Source: Flavobacteriales bacterium 34_180_T64 (GTDB lineage Bacteria; Bacteroidota; Bacteroidia; Flavobacteriales; Flavobacteriaceae). From it: a stretch of DNA of 64,000 bases. The stretch's first letter is position 1. Each line of letters begins with the position of its first letter. The stretch is from assembly GCA_002162765.1 (NCBI GenBank), contig MAAR01000011.1:186001-250000 (forward strand), given 5' to 3'. Below the pieces are notes generated by a model. The model made no database searches. It was not told where the DNA came from and saw nothing but the letters and a program-made list of their open reading frames with translations. The translations under genes were made by a program, and so were the position numbers. Below are positions 26,831 through 35,635 of the stretch, piece by piece.

Positions 26831-28798
26831 TTAATCGCAACTATTTTTTAAAACGGAGATCTCCATTAAATTGTTCCATACATTATGATCATAGTTTTTA
26901 GGTGAAATTCTAAATAGTATGATTGACTTGTTATTCTTTTCGCAATACGTTTGCTCTATATGAACGTTTAATCCCAATGGTTTTTTAGTGGTAAACGTAT
27001 CATAAATGGTTGCTTTGCCAATAAAATCACCAGCGTCAGTTTTTGTTATTTTTACTTTTGTTTTTGGTAATTCAAGACCTTTTTCTTTATTAACTCCGCT
27101 CAATAAACCATCGTAATACTTTGTTATATAATCTTCTACTTGTATTAGTGTTAAATCTTTATCAATATTAACTTTCCATGCAAAAGCGTAGGTCCAAAAA
27201 TTAGGACTATCAGTATCATTCCATCCTTTTGGAAACCGTGCATCTTCAACACCTTTAAGTTTAATATCTTTTGCAAAATGTAAGGGGATTGCAAAAAATT
27301 CTTTTCCCCAAGAATCATCTGTTTTTAAGAGATCAGGACTATAAGTAACGCCTAATTTTTCGAGCATTTTAATAGCATTATTATTCTTTGGATTTAATTC
27401 TAAAGACGTTTTATAATTGCTAATCGCTTCATCATTTTTTCCTAGTATCATTAGTGCTTCTGCATAACTATCGTAAGGATTATCTCTGTCTGGAAAGACT
27501 TCCGTAGCCAACTTAAAAATTTTGGCTGCATCTTTGGCATTTTCAGAATGCAAAAATCTATAACCTGCAACAATGAGTTCTTGTTCGTTTGTATGATACT
27601 CTGGCAAATCTTTATGGTCTTTATAAAATTGAATACCCTTATCGATACCTTCTTTCTCAATGGCTTTAACCATAAATTTAGCTAAAGGTATTAGCGGTAA
27701 ATCGTAAGGTTTGTCGTGTAATATTCCTGTAATTGCTGTTGTAAAAGACATAAAAAAAGCACGACTGGTATTATTTAATAATATGATGGAAGCATTGCGA
27801 GACGGAATTCTAGTATACAATGCACGAAAACCACTAATAGAACCACTATGACCTACAGTTTCTACTGTCTCGGTAGTATTACCTACAGGTTTAATTTTTA
27901 GTTCCCAACCGTAGCCATAGTGTCCACCTTCATCAGAATCTATACTATGCTTTTCAAAAAGGAGATCCCTATATTTTTTTGGTAATACCACATCCGTAAG
28001 TATGGCTTGATCCCAAAGAAATAAATCTTCTACAGTAGCGTAGATAGCACCTGCAGCATATGCTGTAGACGCGTCAGAACTATCACTATCATAGTATTCA
28101 CCAAAGCCTTTATTGTAGCCAGACGCCATGTTTTTTATAAGTGTTCTGTGTCTAAAAAAACCAGAGTTTTTCATCTGTAGAGGTTTAAAAATCCGTTCCT
28201 GTAATACGTCTTCATAAGATTGTTCTGTAATGGTCTCTATAATGTAACCTAAAACCGTATAGCCAGAATTGCTATACTGAAAGCGTTCTCCTGGTGTAAA
28301 CTCTAGAGGAGCATTGGCAAATTGATTTACCATGGCTTCAGGTTTATTGTGTTTTTCTTTGTTTGATGGGTCACGTCCTATTCCAGCAGAGTGGGTGAGT
28401 AGGTGATGAATGGTAATCTGATCACCATTTATTTTAGGGTAATCTGTTAAATACGTCGAAATAGGAAGGTGTAAATCCAATTTGTTTTCAGCAACTAATT
28501 GCATAATTAATAGTGCTGTAAACGTTTTGGTTAATGAAGCAATTTGGAATTTGGTATCCACTTTATTAGGAATGTCCCATTCTTTATTCGCTAATCCTAA
28601 TCCGTTTTTGAAAATAACTTCACCTTGATCCGCTATCAGAACTGCACCATTTATCATTTCATAATCTTCATATAAACCAACCAGCTCAGTTATTTTATCA
28701 ATTTTATTCGTTGTATCATTTTTGACTATTGTTTGCGTACACGCAGAATTTGGTAAAATTAATGCCATAAGTATTCCGACCAATAAGATTTTCTTCAT
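26831..28798 (-). CDS. beta-lactamase-fold serine hydrolase with TPR and C-terminal domain
   Basis: Lipoprotein-like signal with Cys20 (NSAC), then a class C beta-lactamase-fold domain: S88-L-T-K91, YSNSGY as the second motif and HSGSISG as the third. TPR-type helices occupy about residues 425-485 (PYDSYAEALMILGKNDEAISNYKTSLELNP), and a further domain of about 150 residues with no family I recognise ends the protein. It is a paralogue of the gene at 14884 in the serine hydrolase and TPR parts. It is envelope-located; the substrate is unknown. Confidence 0.85.
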   Translation of the reverse strand: MKKILLVGILMALILPNSACTQTIVKNDTTNKIDKITELVGLYEDYEMINGAVLIADQGEVIFKNGLGLANKEWDIPNKVDTKFQIASLTKTFTALLIMQLVAENKLDLHLPISTYLTDYPKINGDQITIHHLLTHSAGIGRDPSNKEKHNKPEAMVNQFANAPLEFTPGERFQYSNSGYTVLGYIIETITEQSYEDVLQERIFKPLQMKNSGFFRHRTLIKNMASGYNKGFGEYYDSDSSDASTAYAAGAIYATVEDLFLWDQAILTDVVLPKKYRDLLFEKHSIDSDEGGHYGYGWELKIKPVGNTTETVETVGHSGSISGFRALYTRIPSRNASIILLNNTSRAFFMSFTTAITGILHDKPYDLPLIPLAKFMVKAIEKEGIDKGIQFYKDHKDLPEYHTNEQELIVAGYRFLHSENAKDAAKIFKLATEVFPDRDNPYDSYAEALMILGKNDEAISNYKTSLELNPKNNNAIKMLEKLGVTYSPDLLKTDDSWGKEFFAIPLHFAKDIKLKGVEDARFPKGWNDTDSPNFWTYAFAWKVNIDKDLTLIQVEDYITKYYDGLLSGVNKEKGLELPKTKVKITKTDAGDFIGKATIYDTFTTKKPLGLNVHIEQTYCEKNNKSIILFRISPKNYDHNVWNNLMEISVLKNSCD

Positions 28799-28930
28799 AA
28801 ATTAAATTTTTGTGAATGCTGTAATACCACAAACACTATTTATAATTTCAAAACTAGGTGGTATATGCGTGTTAAGTGTCAAAAAAATGTAAAAGAAGTG
28901 TAAAACATCATCAGCATATCTGTTACTGCC

Positions 28931-28970
28931 GTAATGTATACTATACATTTTCTTAACGCCAAATGGTCTA
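28931..28970 (+). repeat. short fragment of the long intergenic element (palindrome module)
   Basis: The palindrome AATGTATA-C-TATACATT at 28933-28949 is followed by TTTTCTTAACGCCAAATGG and TCTA. The long copies at 48724 and 55380 have AATGTACA-C-TGTACATT followed by the same tail. The C/G pair of the long copies is a T/A pair here, so the hairpin is preserved by a compensating change. The last three bases form the stop codon of the ThiE gene on the minus strand. Confidence 0.75.
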
Positions 28971-29612
28971 TTTAAAGGTATGGCGTTGCTCTTCTGTTAA
29001 AGATGCGTTTAGTAATTGATTAAATTTTCTTATGCTATTAAAATCGCGGGTAATTTCTCCAGATACAGCAATTCCAGAAATACCCGTTTCTAATATGTCT
29101 GTAACATCTTCTGTGGTTATGCCTCCAACACCAATAATTGGTATTGGAGTTTTTAAGACATCTGTAATCGCCCTATAACCTTTTAAACCTAAAACAGGAG
29201 GTAAATTATCTTTTGTAATTGTTTCTCTAAAAGGACCTAAACTGATATAGTCGATGTCTTTATCTAATAGTTTCTCACAATCTTGCAAGGTATTTGCTGT
29301 TCCGCCAATCATTTGCCACGAGTATAAATGGGTTCTAGCAATAGTAGGGCAGGTATCTGTTTGTCCTAAATGCACACCATCTGCTTTAACGGCTTTTGCT
29401 ATTTTATAATAATCGTTAATAATTAACCGGGTTTGAAAATGAGATGTGATTTTTCTAGCTTCTTTGGCAAACTTCAATAATTTTTTTTCAGAACTGATTT
29501 TTAGTCGCAATTGCACTAATTCTGTACCAGATGAACATGCTTTTTGGATGTTTTCTAGATGGGCTGCTGGAGAACTTCCTTGGGATATATAATGTAGTTT
29601 AGGTATAATCAT
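28968..29612 (-). CDS. thiE: thiamine-phosphate synthase
   Basis: Joins HMP-pyrophosphate and THZ-phosphate to thiamine monophosphate in the cytosol. TIM-barrel landmarks are present: QLRLK, LIINDYYKIA (N66, D67), the ADGVHLGQTD loop (79-86), IGGTANT, YISLGPF and PIIGVGGI near the C-terminus. Length is normal (214 aa). It is not beside other thi genes here. I see no THI-box riboswitch in the short upstream gap. The stop codon lies inside a fragment of the dispersed element, so the element may have trimmed or replaced the original 3' end. Confidence 0.85.
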   Translation of the reverse strand: MIIPKLHYISQGSSPAAHLENIQKACSSGTELVQLRLKISSEKKLLKFAKEARKITSHFQTRLIINDYYKIAKAVKADGVHLGQTDTCPTIARTHLYSWQMIGGTANTLQDCEKLLDKDIDYISLGPFRETITKDNLPPVLGLKGYRAITDVLKTPIPIIGVGGITTEDVTDILETGISGIAVSGEITRDFNSIRKFNQLLNASLTEEQRHTFK

Positions 29613-29700
29613 GCCTTTGGTTTTATGTTATTGCACAGGGATATTTATAACTTGAAAATAAATTTAAATATAGTTATAACAATATAAATACTTTAGTCCC

Positions 29701-31473
29701 TTAAATTTTTGCTTGATAGGTATATAATTCATAATATCTACCTTCCTTAGCAATCAATTGGTCATGTGTACCACGCTCTACAATATGTCCGGCTTCGATG
29801 ACTAAAATTTGATCTGCTTTTCTAATGGTACTTAAACGGTGCGCAATAACAATGGTGGTTCTGTTTTTAATTAATTCAGCTAAACTTTTCTGAATTAAAG
29901 CTTCACTTTCGGTATCTAAACTTGAGGTGGCTTCGTCTAAAATAATAATGTTAGGATTTGCTAAAATAGCACGAGCGATAGCTAAACGTTGTCGTTGACC
30001 ACCAGAAAGTTTCACGCCTCTTTCTCCAATTAAAGTCTCTAAACCTGAATCAAATCTGTCAGTAAATTCGTTTACATAAGCGGCCTTTACGGCATTTAAC
30101 AATTCTGCTTCGCTGGCATTTGGTCTCGGAAACATGATATTTTCACGAATAGTGCCTTCAAATAAAAATTCATCTTGTAAAACCACGCCTAAATATTGTC
30201 GGTAGCTACTCAATTTAACCTGCGATAAATCTTGATTATCAATAGTGATTTTACCAGATTTTGGTGTTAAAAATGTAGCCGATAGTCCTGCAATAGTCGA
30301 CTTTCCAGAACCTGAACTCCCAACTAAAGCAGTTACAGAACCCGCTGGCGCTTTAAAGTTAATGTTATGCAACACTTCTTTTCCTTCTTCATAAGAAAAT
30401 GAAACATTATTAAATTCAATATCACCTTTTATAATATTTAATTGAATATTTCTATCTTGGTTATCCTCTTCAGCGGTCATATTCATGAGTTCTTCAGTTC
30501 TATCTAAACCAGCTAATGCTTCAGTCAACTGACTCCCGATATTACTCATTTGTACAATTGGAGCAATCATAAAACCAAGTATTAATGTGAAGAATAAAAA
30601 ATCACCAGTGGTCATTTCACCAATAATCATATAATAGCCACCAATCCCCATAATTCCAGTAGTAGCAACGCCTATTAAAAATACAGAAGAACTCGTCATT
30701 AATGCTGTAGCCGTTAAACTCTTTTTTACATTTTGAAACAATTTATCAACTCCTTTTTCAAAAACAGTACTTTCTTGAACTTCTGCATTAAACGCTTTAA
30801 TTACACGAACACCAGCAAGTGTTTCTGTTAACCTACCAGTAACTTCAGCATTAATCTTACCACGCAATCTAAAGATTGGGCGAATGTACTTGAAGGCTCT
30901 TAATGCTATATAGCCAAATATTGATAGTGGTACAAACACAAAAAGGGTCATCCATGGATTGATTTTTATTAAAATAATTAATGACACAATAGCTGTAAAT
31001 GAACCGCCTACTAATTGTACTAAACCGGTTCCAATAAGATTACGAACGCCTTCAACATCGTTCATTATTCTTGAAACTAACGCACCAGACTTTGTATTAT
31101 CGAAAAAATGAATAGGTAACGAAAGCACTTTTTTCTGTACTTGAGATCTCAATTCGCTTATTAAATATTGTGCTTGTACACTTAATATTCTGGTTAGCAA
31201 AAATGAGGTCAAAGCCTGTATAAAAATGGCAGCTATTACGATAACAATTAAGTTGTATAGTTGCGTGTAATCTTTATTTGGCACAACATCATCAAGCAAT
31301 ACTTTACTCTGCCATGGTAAAACCAAACCTGACAAACTCCGAAGAACTATCAATATTAAGCCAATAAAAACTAAATTTCGCCTCGGCCAAATAATAGTTT
31401 TAAAGGCTTGTTTCATGGTAACCTTTGGTTTTGATTTGTCTTTATGCTCTGCTGTTTCTTTTAGGTGTTTCAT
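29701..31473 (-). CDS. ABC transporter, fused permease and ATPase (MsbA-like exporter)
   Basis: Half-transporter: six transmembrane helices in about residues 30-320 and a C-terminal ATPase with Walker A GSSGSGKST, signature LSGGQRQR and Walker B IIILDEATSSLD. The 590-aa length and layout match homodimeric lipid or drug exporters of the MsbA/LmrA class common in Flavobacteriia; the substrate is unknown. It is preceded by an 88-bp gap from thiE and shows no partner gene. Confidence 0.9.
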   Translation of the reverse strand: MKHLKETAEHKDKSKPKVTMKQAFKTIIWPRRNLVFIGLILIVLRSLSGLVLPWQSKVLLDDVVPNKDYTQLYNLIVIVIAAIFIQALTSFLLTRILSVQAQYLISELRSQVQKKVLSLPIHFFDNTKSGALVSRIMNDVEGVRNLIGTGLVQLVGGSFTAIVSLIILIKINPWMTLFVFVPLSIFGYIALRAFKYIRPIFRLRGKINAEVTGRLTETLAGVRVIKAFNAEVQESTVFEKGVDKLFQNVKKSLTATALMTSSSVFLIGVATTGIMGIGGYYMIIGEMTTGDFLFFTLILGFMIAPIVQMSNIGSQLTEALAGLDRTEELMNMTAEEDNQDRNIQLNIIKGDIEFNNVSFSYEEGKEVLHNINFKAPAGSVTALVGSSGSGKSTIAGLSATFLTPKSGKITIDNQDLSQVKLSSYRQYLGVVLQDEFLFEGTIRENIMFPRPNASEAELLNAVKAAYVNEFTDRFDSGLETLIGERGVKLSGGQRQRLAIARAILANPNIIILDEATSSLDTESEALIQKSLAELIKNRTTIVIAHRLSTIRKADQILVIEAGHIVERGTHDQLIAKEGRYYELYTYQAKI

Positions 31474-31574
31474 GTTTGCTGGTACATAATATAATTTGTA
31501 AAAATAGGCATTAAAGGAAGATTAAATGTTTTAAATACAAATCTAAATATTATCCTTAAATAGAATGTTATACT

Positions 31575-31660
31575 CTATTGGCAATCGCCCGAGAAATGCG
31601 AAGCATTCACAATGTCGTAAAACAATGAACATGCATGAGTAAATGAGTGTGGGCATATTA
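31575..31660 (+). repeat. short copy of the dispersed intergenic element
   Basis: Contains the hairpin AATGC-GA-AGCATT, also present at 42488, then CACAATGTCGTAAAACAATG and the right end GAGTAAATGAGTGTGGGC. Matching blocks occur at 19.8 kb (ATCGTAAAACAATAAG) and 42.5 kb. It lies in the 303-bp gap between the divergent ABC exporter and the metal-dependent hydrolase. Nothing else is recognisable in that gap. Confidence 0.55.
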
Positions 31661-31776
31661 GTCTGTTAATTCGTATGATAGACTATATCCCAACTTGTGT
31701 TGCTATTTCAGCTACATAAAGCATACTTGTATAATGATCATTTAAAATGCATATTTTCGTATCTCAATAATTTCAT

Positions 31777-32778
31777 TTGGATTCATTAACACAAATTGTT
31801 TTAGGTGCAGCAATTGGAGAAGCTGTTTTAGGAAAAAAAGTTGGTAACAAGGCTTTACTTTATGGTGCTATTGCAGGTACCATTCCAGATTTAGATGTTA
31901 TTCTAGGTGCTTTAACCGATACCATTACGACCTTAGAGTGGCATCGCGGTTTTAGTCACTCCTTGCTTTTTTGTGTATTATTAGCTCCAGTTTTAGGCTG
32001 GCTTATAAGTCAATTGGAACCCAAATCTGATCTCGGTTGGAAACCTTGGACTAAACTGGTTTTTTTAGGATTGTTTACGCATCCACTCTTAGATACATTT
32101 ACCTCTTGGGGAACCCAGTTATTTTGGCCAATAAAAACACGTATAGCATTGAATTCAATTTTTGTGATTGACCCTCTTTATACCTTACCGTTTTTAGTGT
32201 TTACGATCATGGTCCTTTTTTATAAACGGCAATCTAAAACAAGACGTCTTTTAAATAGTGCGGGACTCTTAATTTCAACATTATATTTGTTGGCAACATT
32301 AGTTATCAAAGGTGTTGTAGAAAAACGATTTGTGCAGGCATTACAAGATCAACATATAGCCTATACTCAAATTAGTACACGTCCAGCACCATTAAACACG
32401 ATATTATGGAATGCCAATATCGATACACCAGACTATTACTTAATTGCTAACTATTCTTTTTTTGATTCGCAGCCCATACGTTTTAAGTCCTATCCAAAGC
32501 AAAGAGATGCATCGAAAGACCTTATGATATATCCCAATGTTAAACGCTTGATAGCTATTAGCGATGGTTGGTACATCATAGATTATAAAGACGACCATTG
32601 GTATTTTAATGACTTACGATTTGGATTAATTCCTAAAAAAGATGGGACTTCCTTTTTTTCATTTTCCTACCGTTTAGAATTGCATAATGAACAAATAAAG
32701 GCAACAGAAGTTCAAAAAACAGGACGTGATGCTCAGTTTCTGATGCAATCGCTGTGGCAGCGTATAAAAGGTAATTAA
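31777..32778 (+). CDS. membrane-bound metal-dependent hydrolase (YbcI/DUF457 family)
   Basis: The family signature is at the N-terminus: MDSLTQIVLGAAIGEAVLGKK, with IPDLDVILG and EWHRGFSHSLLF, followed by four hydrophobic helices and a soluble C-terminal half. His and Asp residues in DLD and HRGFSH are the presumed metal ligands. The start codon is TTG at 31777. Relatives are annotated as metal-dependent hydrolases on the inner membrane, induced by LexA in E. coli; the substrate is not known. Confidence 0.85.
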   Translation: MDSLTQIVLGAAIGEAVLGKKVGNKALLYGAIAGTIPDLDVILGALTDTITTLEWHRGFSHSLLFCVLLAPVLGWLISQLEPKSDLGWKPWTKLVFLGLFTHPLLDTFTSWGTQLFWPIKTRIALNSIFVIDPLYTLPFLVFTIMVLFYKRQSKTRRLLNSAGLLISTLYLLATLVIKGVVEKRFVQALQDQHIAYTQISTRPAPLNTILWNANIDTPDYYLIANYSFFDSQPIRFKSYPKQRDASKDLMIYPNVKRLIAISDGWYIIDYKDDHWYFNDLRFGLIPKKDGTSFFSFSYRLELHNEQIKATEVQKTGRDAQFLMQSLWQRIKGN

Positions 32779-32805
32779 AGTAGTACTAATAAAACTGAAC
32801 AATAA

Positions 32806-32895
32806 AGTAATGCGTTATGTAACTTGAGCTTTGCTCATGTCGTATTTATTTTTTAGTGGTGTTCGCGAATCTCCTATGTCGATTTGGTAAAAAGC
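32806..32895 (+). repeat. fragment of the dispersed intergenic element
   Basis: Contains TGCGTTATGTAACTTGAGC and TTTGCTC, then GTTCGCGAATCTCC and ATTTGGTAAAAAG. It is a close match to 13861-13965 and shares the first block with 49.5 kb and 56.1 kb. A radical-SAM-type gene remnant begins directly at its right edge. Confidence 0.65.
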
Positions 32896-33065
32896 AGGTC
32901 AGAGCATTAGGTAAAAGTATGCATATAGATACAGATGGCGATATGAATGCTTGTCCATTTTGTTACAAAAAAACAGGTAATGTATTAGACGATTCCTTTG
33001 ATAAAAACCTAGAAACATTGAAATCTGAAGGCTGTAGCAGTTATAATCTTATTAAAAATCAATAA
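32895..33065 (+). pseudogene. C-terminal remnant of a radical SAM / SPASM-like protein
   Basis: The frame reads QVRALGKSMHIDTDGDMNACP, FCYKKTGNVLDDSF and so on to a stop at 33065. MHIDTDGDMNACPFC...GNVLD is what the C-terminal iron-sulfur (SPASM or Twitch) segment of radical SAM proteins looks like, with G(D)-x-x-ACPFC followed by GN. No radical SAM core is present upstream. The frame instead continues into a dispersed element, from which the only available start (GTG 32856) comes. I treat it as the tail of a lost gene rather than a real 69-aa protein. Confidence 0.6.
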
Positions 33066-33093
33066 TGCCCTTAACATTATATCAAAGAGGTGT

Positions 33094-33792
33094 TTAAAGC
33101 CACTTCGCTTTTAAGTCTTTGTATTTAGTTCTTCCGATAGGGATAAGTGCCCCATTTTTTAGCTCGACCATATATTTACTTCCTGATTCTACAATAATTT
33201 CTTTTATTTCAGAGATCTTCACTAAGTATGATTTATGAATACGTTCAAAAGAAAACGATAACAGCTGTTCTAACTTTTCGAGTGATTTATCATGAAGTTC
33301 TTTTGTTCCGTCTTTAAGAAAGAGTTCGGTATAGGGACCAGCTCCTTTAATGAAAAGTAAATTTTCAATAGGTATTAGCTGTATTCGGCCTCTTTTTTTA
33401 ATCGCTAAAACTTTAATTTTATTGCTTTCTGATTTTTCTTTTGTAATGGCCCGATTAAAAGCTTGCTCCAACCTATCTCTGTTAAAAGGCTTAGGTACAA
33501 AATCTAAAACCCCATGTTCAAAAGCGGTAATTGCCTGATCTTTATAGGCGGAAATTACTATGGTGTGAAACGATTCAGAAACCGCTGTCGTAAGTAGGTC
33601 AAAACCATTGGCACCGTTGAGATTTAAATCCAAAAGAACGAGATCCAATGCGTTATTTTCAATAAAGCTCAAAGCCTCATGGAGTGTGTTAATATGCTTT
33701 AGCGATTGTAAGGCATTGCCAAAAATAGCACGCGTCATTCGTTCAATTCTTTTGGCTATTCTTGATTCATCTTCAACGATTAATATGTTCAT
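33094..33792 (-). CDS. LytTR response regulator
   Basis: Receiver domain with acidic pocket E7-D8 and phospho-acceptor D55 (LVLLDLNLNGANGF), Lys at VPKPFNRDRL, and a C-terminal LytTR DNA-binding domain (about 130-230: VLAIKKRGRIQLIPIENLLFIKG, FERIHKSYLVKIS, IPIGRTKYKDLKAKW). It is the cytosolic output of the kinase gene that ends 5 nt upstream. The divergent PD40 operon beyond the kinase is the obvious candidate target (inference). Confidence 0.9.
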   Translation of the reverse strand: MNILIVEDESRIAKRIERMTRAIFGNALQSLKHINTLHEALSFIENNALDLVLLDLNLNGANGFDLLTTAVSESFHTIVISAYKDQAITAFEHGVLDFVPKPFNRDRLEQAFNRAITKEKSESNKIKVLAIKKRGRIQLIPIENLLFIKGAGPYTELFLKDGTKELHDKSLEKLEQLLSFSFERIHKSYLVKISEIKEIIVESGSKYMVELKNGALIPIGRTKYKDLKAKWL

Positions 33793-33797
33793 TCTCC

Positions 33798-35474
33798 TTA
33801 GTAATATATTTTTATGCTATTTTTCCAACCCTGATGTGTTGGTTCAGAGGTAAAATCCCATTTCGAATGATAACTTTCTGTAAGTCGCGCCTTTATGTAT
33901 TTCAGTCCCGTACCTTCTTCTCTATCATTCGTTGCTTGCCTCACACGAGTAGCAAAGGTTAAAAATGTATAACACATGTATTCATTATTAGCTTCAAAAA
34001 CAAGCTTAAATTTGATACTGTTATCTTCCAAAGGTAAACTGTGGGTAATTCCATTTTCCAATAAGGTGTGAAGTATTGCTGGTGGTATTTTTTGATCAGG
34101 GTCTATGTCTACTTCTTCCCAAGAATAGTTTATTTCTTTCCGGTACTCCATTATTTCAAGATGTGTACGACAAAGGGCTATTTCTTGAGAAATAGGGATC
34201 AATGTTTGATTTTCTATCTGATTAAAAAGATCAAATTCTTTGGCTAAAGCTTCTATAAACAAAACGCCTTTCTTAGGTGATTCTTCCACCCAATCTATCA
34301 ATGAGGTCAGGGTGTTCATTAGAAAGTGAGGTTGAATATTCTTTTTTAGTAATTCCAGACGCAGGCGTGTGGATTGAACGAGTGAATTTTCATAAGCCAG
34401 CCGTTGCTCCTTGATTCTGAGAGAAAGCAAATAAAACATACCCAGAAGAATAAGGCTGAAACCTGCAAATAAGCTTTTGTTAAAGGAAGTGACAAAACCT
34501 ATAGGCACCGATAGTAGGAGAGTCAACAGTACGAGGCGAGCACCTTTCATCTTTTTGTAAACCCCAAATACCACAATTCCAAATGAAAACAACCACATGC
34601 TTAAAGCCATATTATTAACTGTCAATTCGATAACATGTCTTGATAGGAAAAAAAACAATAGAACACCTGCGTAAATGGTCAGTAGTAATTTTCGTCTTGG
34701 GAAAGGAAACTGATTGGAAAAATAGAACGGAATCAAAAAAGAAATACCAAACATCAGAATTCCTATGATCCGTAAGCGTATCACATGCATACTATAATGA
34801 ATTGGTATATAGGCCTTACTGAATTCCGCCAATATCAGGATAAAAAAGAGAAAACAGCAAATACTAAAAATTAGTGTTGCATACTCCTTTTTGTTACTTA
34901 GAAAGAGAAATAGAAAATAGAAGGAGGCGATAAGAAAGGCGCCTGCAAAGAGATGCATATAGGAAGATTCGATGAGTCGATCGGTTAATAAATCGTCATA
35001 ATAATATATCTCCAGTTCATCTATTCCTGTATGATTCGGAAAATAATAAAGACTTGATCGTAGCGCCAATAGATGTTCCCCCGCCTCCGTCAGGTGTATA
35101 GGAATGCTAAAGGTGGCCCACATTTTACCTTCAGGATCAAGGGTTACTTCTTGTCCAGGGTTGCCATTTTTCCCAATCAATACGCCATCCCAAAAAACCT
35201 CATACTCTCCATATACATGTAGCTGAATACCATATGGATGTAATGATTTGGGGGTCATCAAAACATCAATTTTAGTCCTGGACCAGTAAACCTTACCATC
35301 CGGCACTAATCCTATACGCTTTCCCCAGTACTGATCATTCCAGTTTTTTGTAGCCCATTCTTGCTGATCTCCAACCTGGAATACTGTCTCATATTCCTTG
35401 AAAACAGGATTTTGAGAACAAGATGCCACAAGTAGCAATACTAATAGAAGACAAGGCAAAAATCTCAAGTTCAT
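33798..35474 (-). CDS. LytS-type sensor histidine kinase with lipoprotein-like N-terminus and 7TM domain
   Basis: I chose the ATG at 35474, since the 11 residues before it block the lipoprotein-like signal MNLRFLPC to VASC. An extracytoplasmic beta domain (about residues 25-165, with VYWSRTKIDVLMTPKSLHPYG) resembles ligand-binding 7TMR-DISM extracellular domains. About seven hydrophobic helices follow (175-370), then a coiled region and the kinase His in IQPHFLMNTLTSL. The N- and G-boxes (ILHTLLENGITHSLP, EEGTGLKYIKARL) are short but present. It probably signals to the LytTR regulator 5 nt downstream. Confidence 0.85.
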   Translation of the reverse strand: MNLRFLPCLLLVLLLVASCSQNPVFKEYETVFQVGDQQEWATKNWNDQYWGKRIGLVPDGKVYWSRTKIDVLMTPKSLHPYGIQLHVYGEYEVFWDGVLIGKNGNPGQEVTLDPEGKMWATFSIPIHLTEAGEHLLALRSSLYYFPNHTGIDELEIYYYDDLLTDRLIESSYMHLFAGAFLIASFYFLFLFLSNKKEYATLIFSICCFLFFILILAEFSKAYIPIHYSMHVIRLRIIGILMFGISFLIPFYFSNQFPFPRRKLLLTIYAGVLLFFFLSRHVIELTVNNMALSMWLFSFGIVVFGVYKKMKGARLVLLTLLLSVPIGFVTSFNKSLFAGFSLILLGMFYLLSLRIKEQRLAYENSLVQSTRLRLELLKKNIQPHFLMNTLTSLIDWVEESPKKGVLFIEALAKEFDLFNQIENQTLIPISQEIALCRTHLEIMEYRKEINYSWEEVDIDPDQKIPPAILHTLLENGITHSLPLEDNSIKFKLVFEANNEYMCYTFLTFATRVRQATNDREEGTGLKYIKARLTESYHSKWDFTSEPTHQGWKNSIKIYY

Positions 35475-35635
35475 ATTTATGCAGTTTTGCGGGTGCAAGA
35501 TAACCAATATAGATGGCTTCTTTAGGGGCGTTCATTACTGTATAGAGCAGTTGGCTAAATTTAGATTGAATACATGAGAGAAAAAAACATCCTTTGCAAG
35601 ATACAAAACCAAGCATATTAACAAAAAAAAGGAAA

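Noticed and set aside
32856-33065. 69-aa protein with a CPFC motif as a real small gene
   Set aside because: Its start and first 13 codons come from a dispersed element; only the tail matches a known C-terminal domain, so a remnant is more likely.
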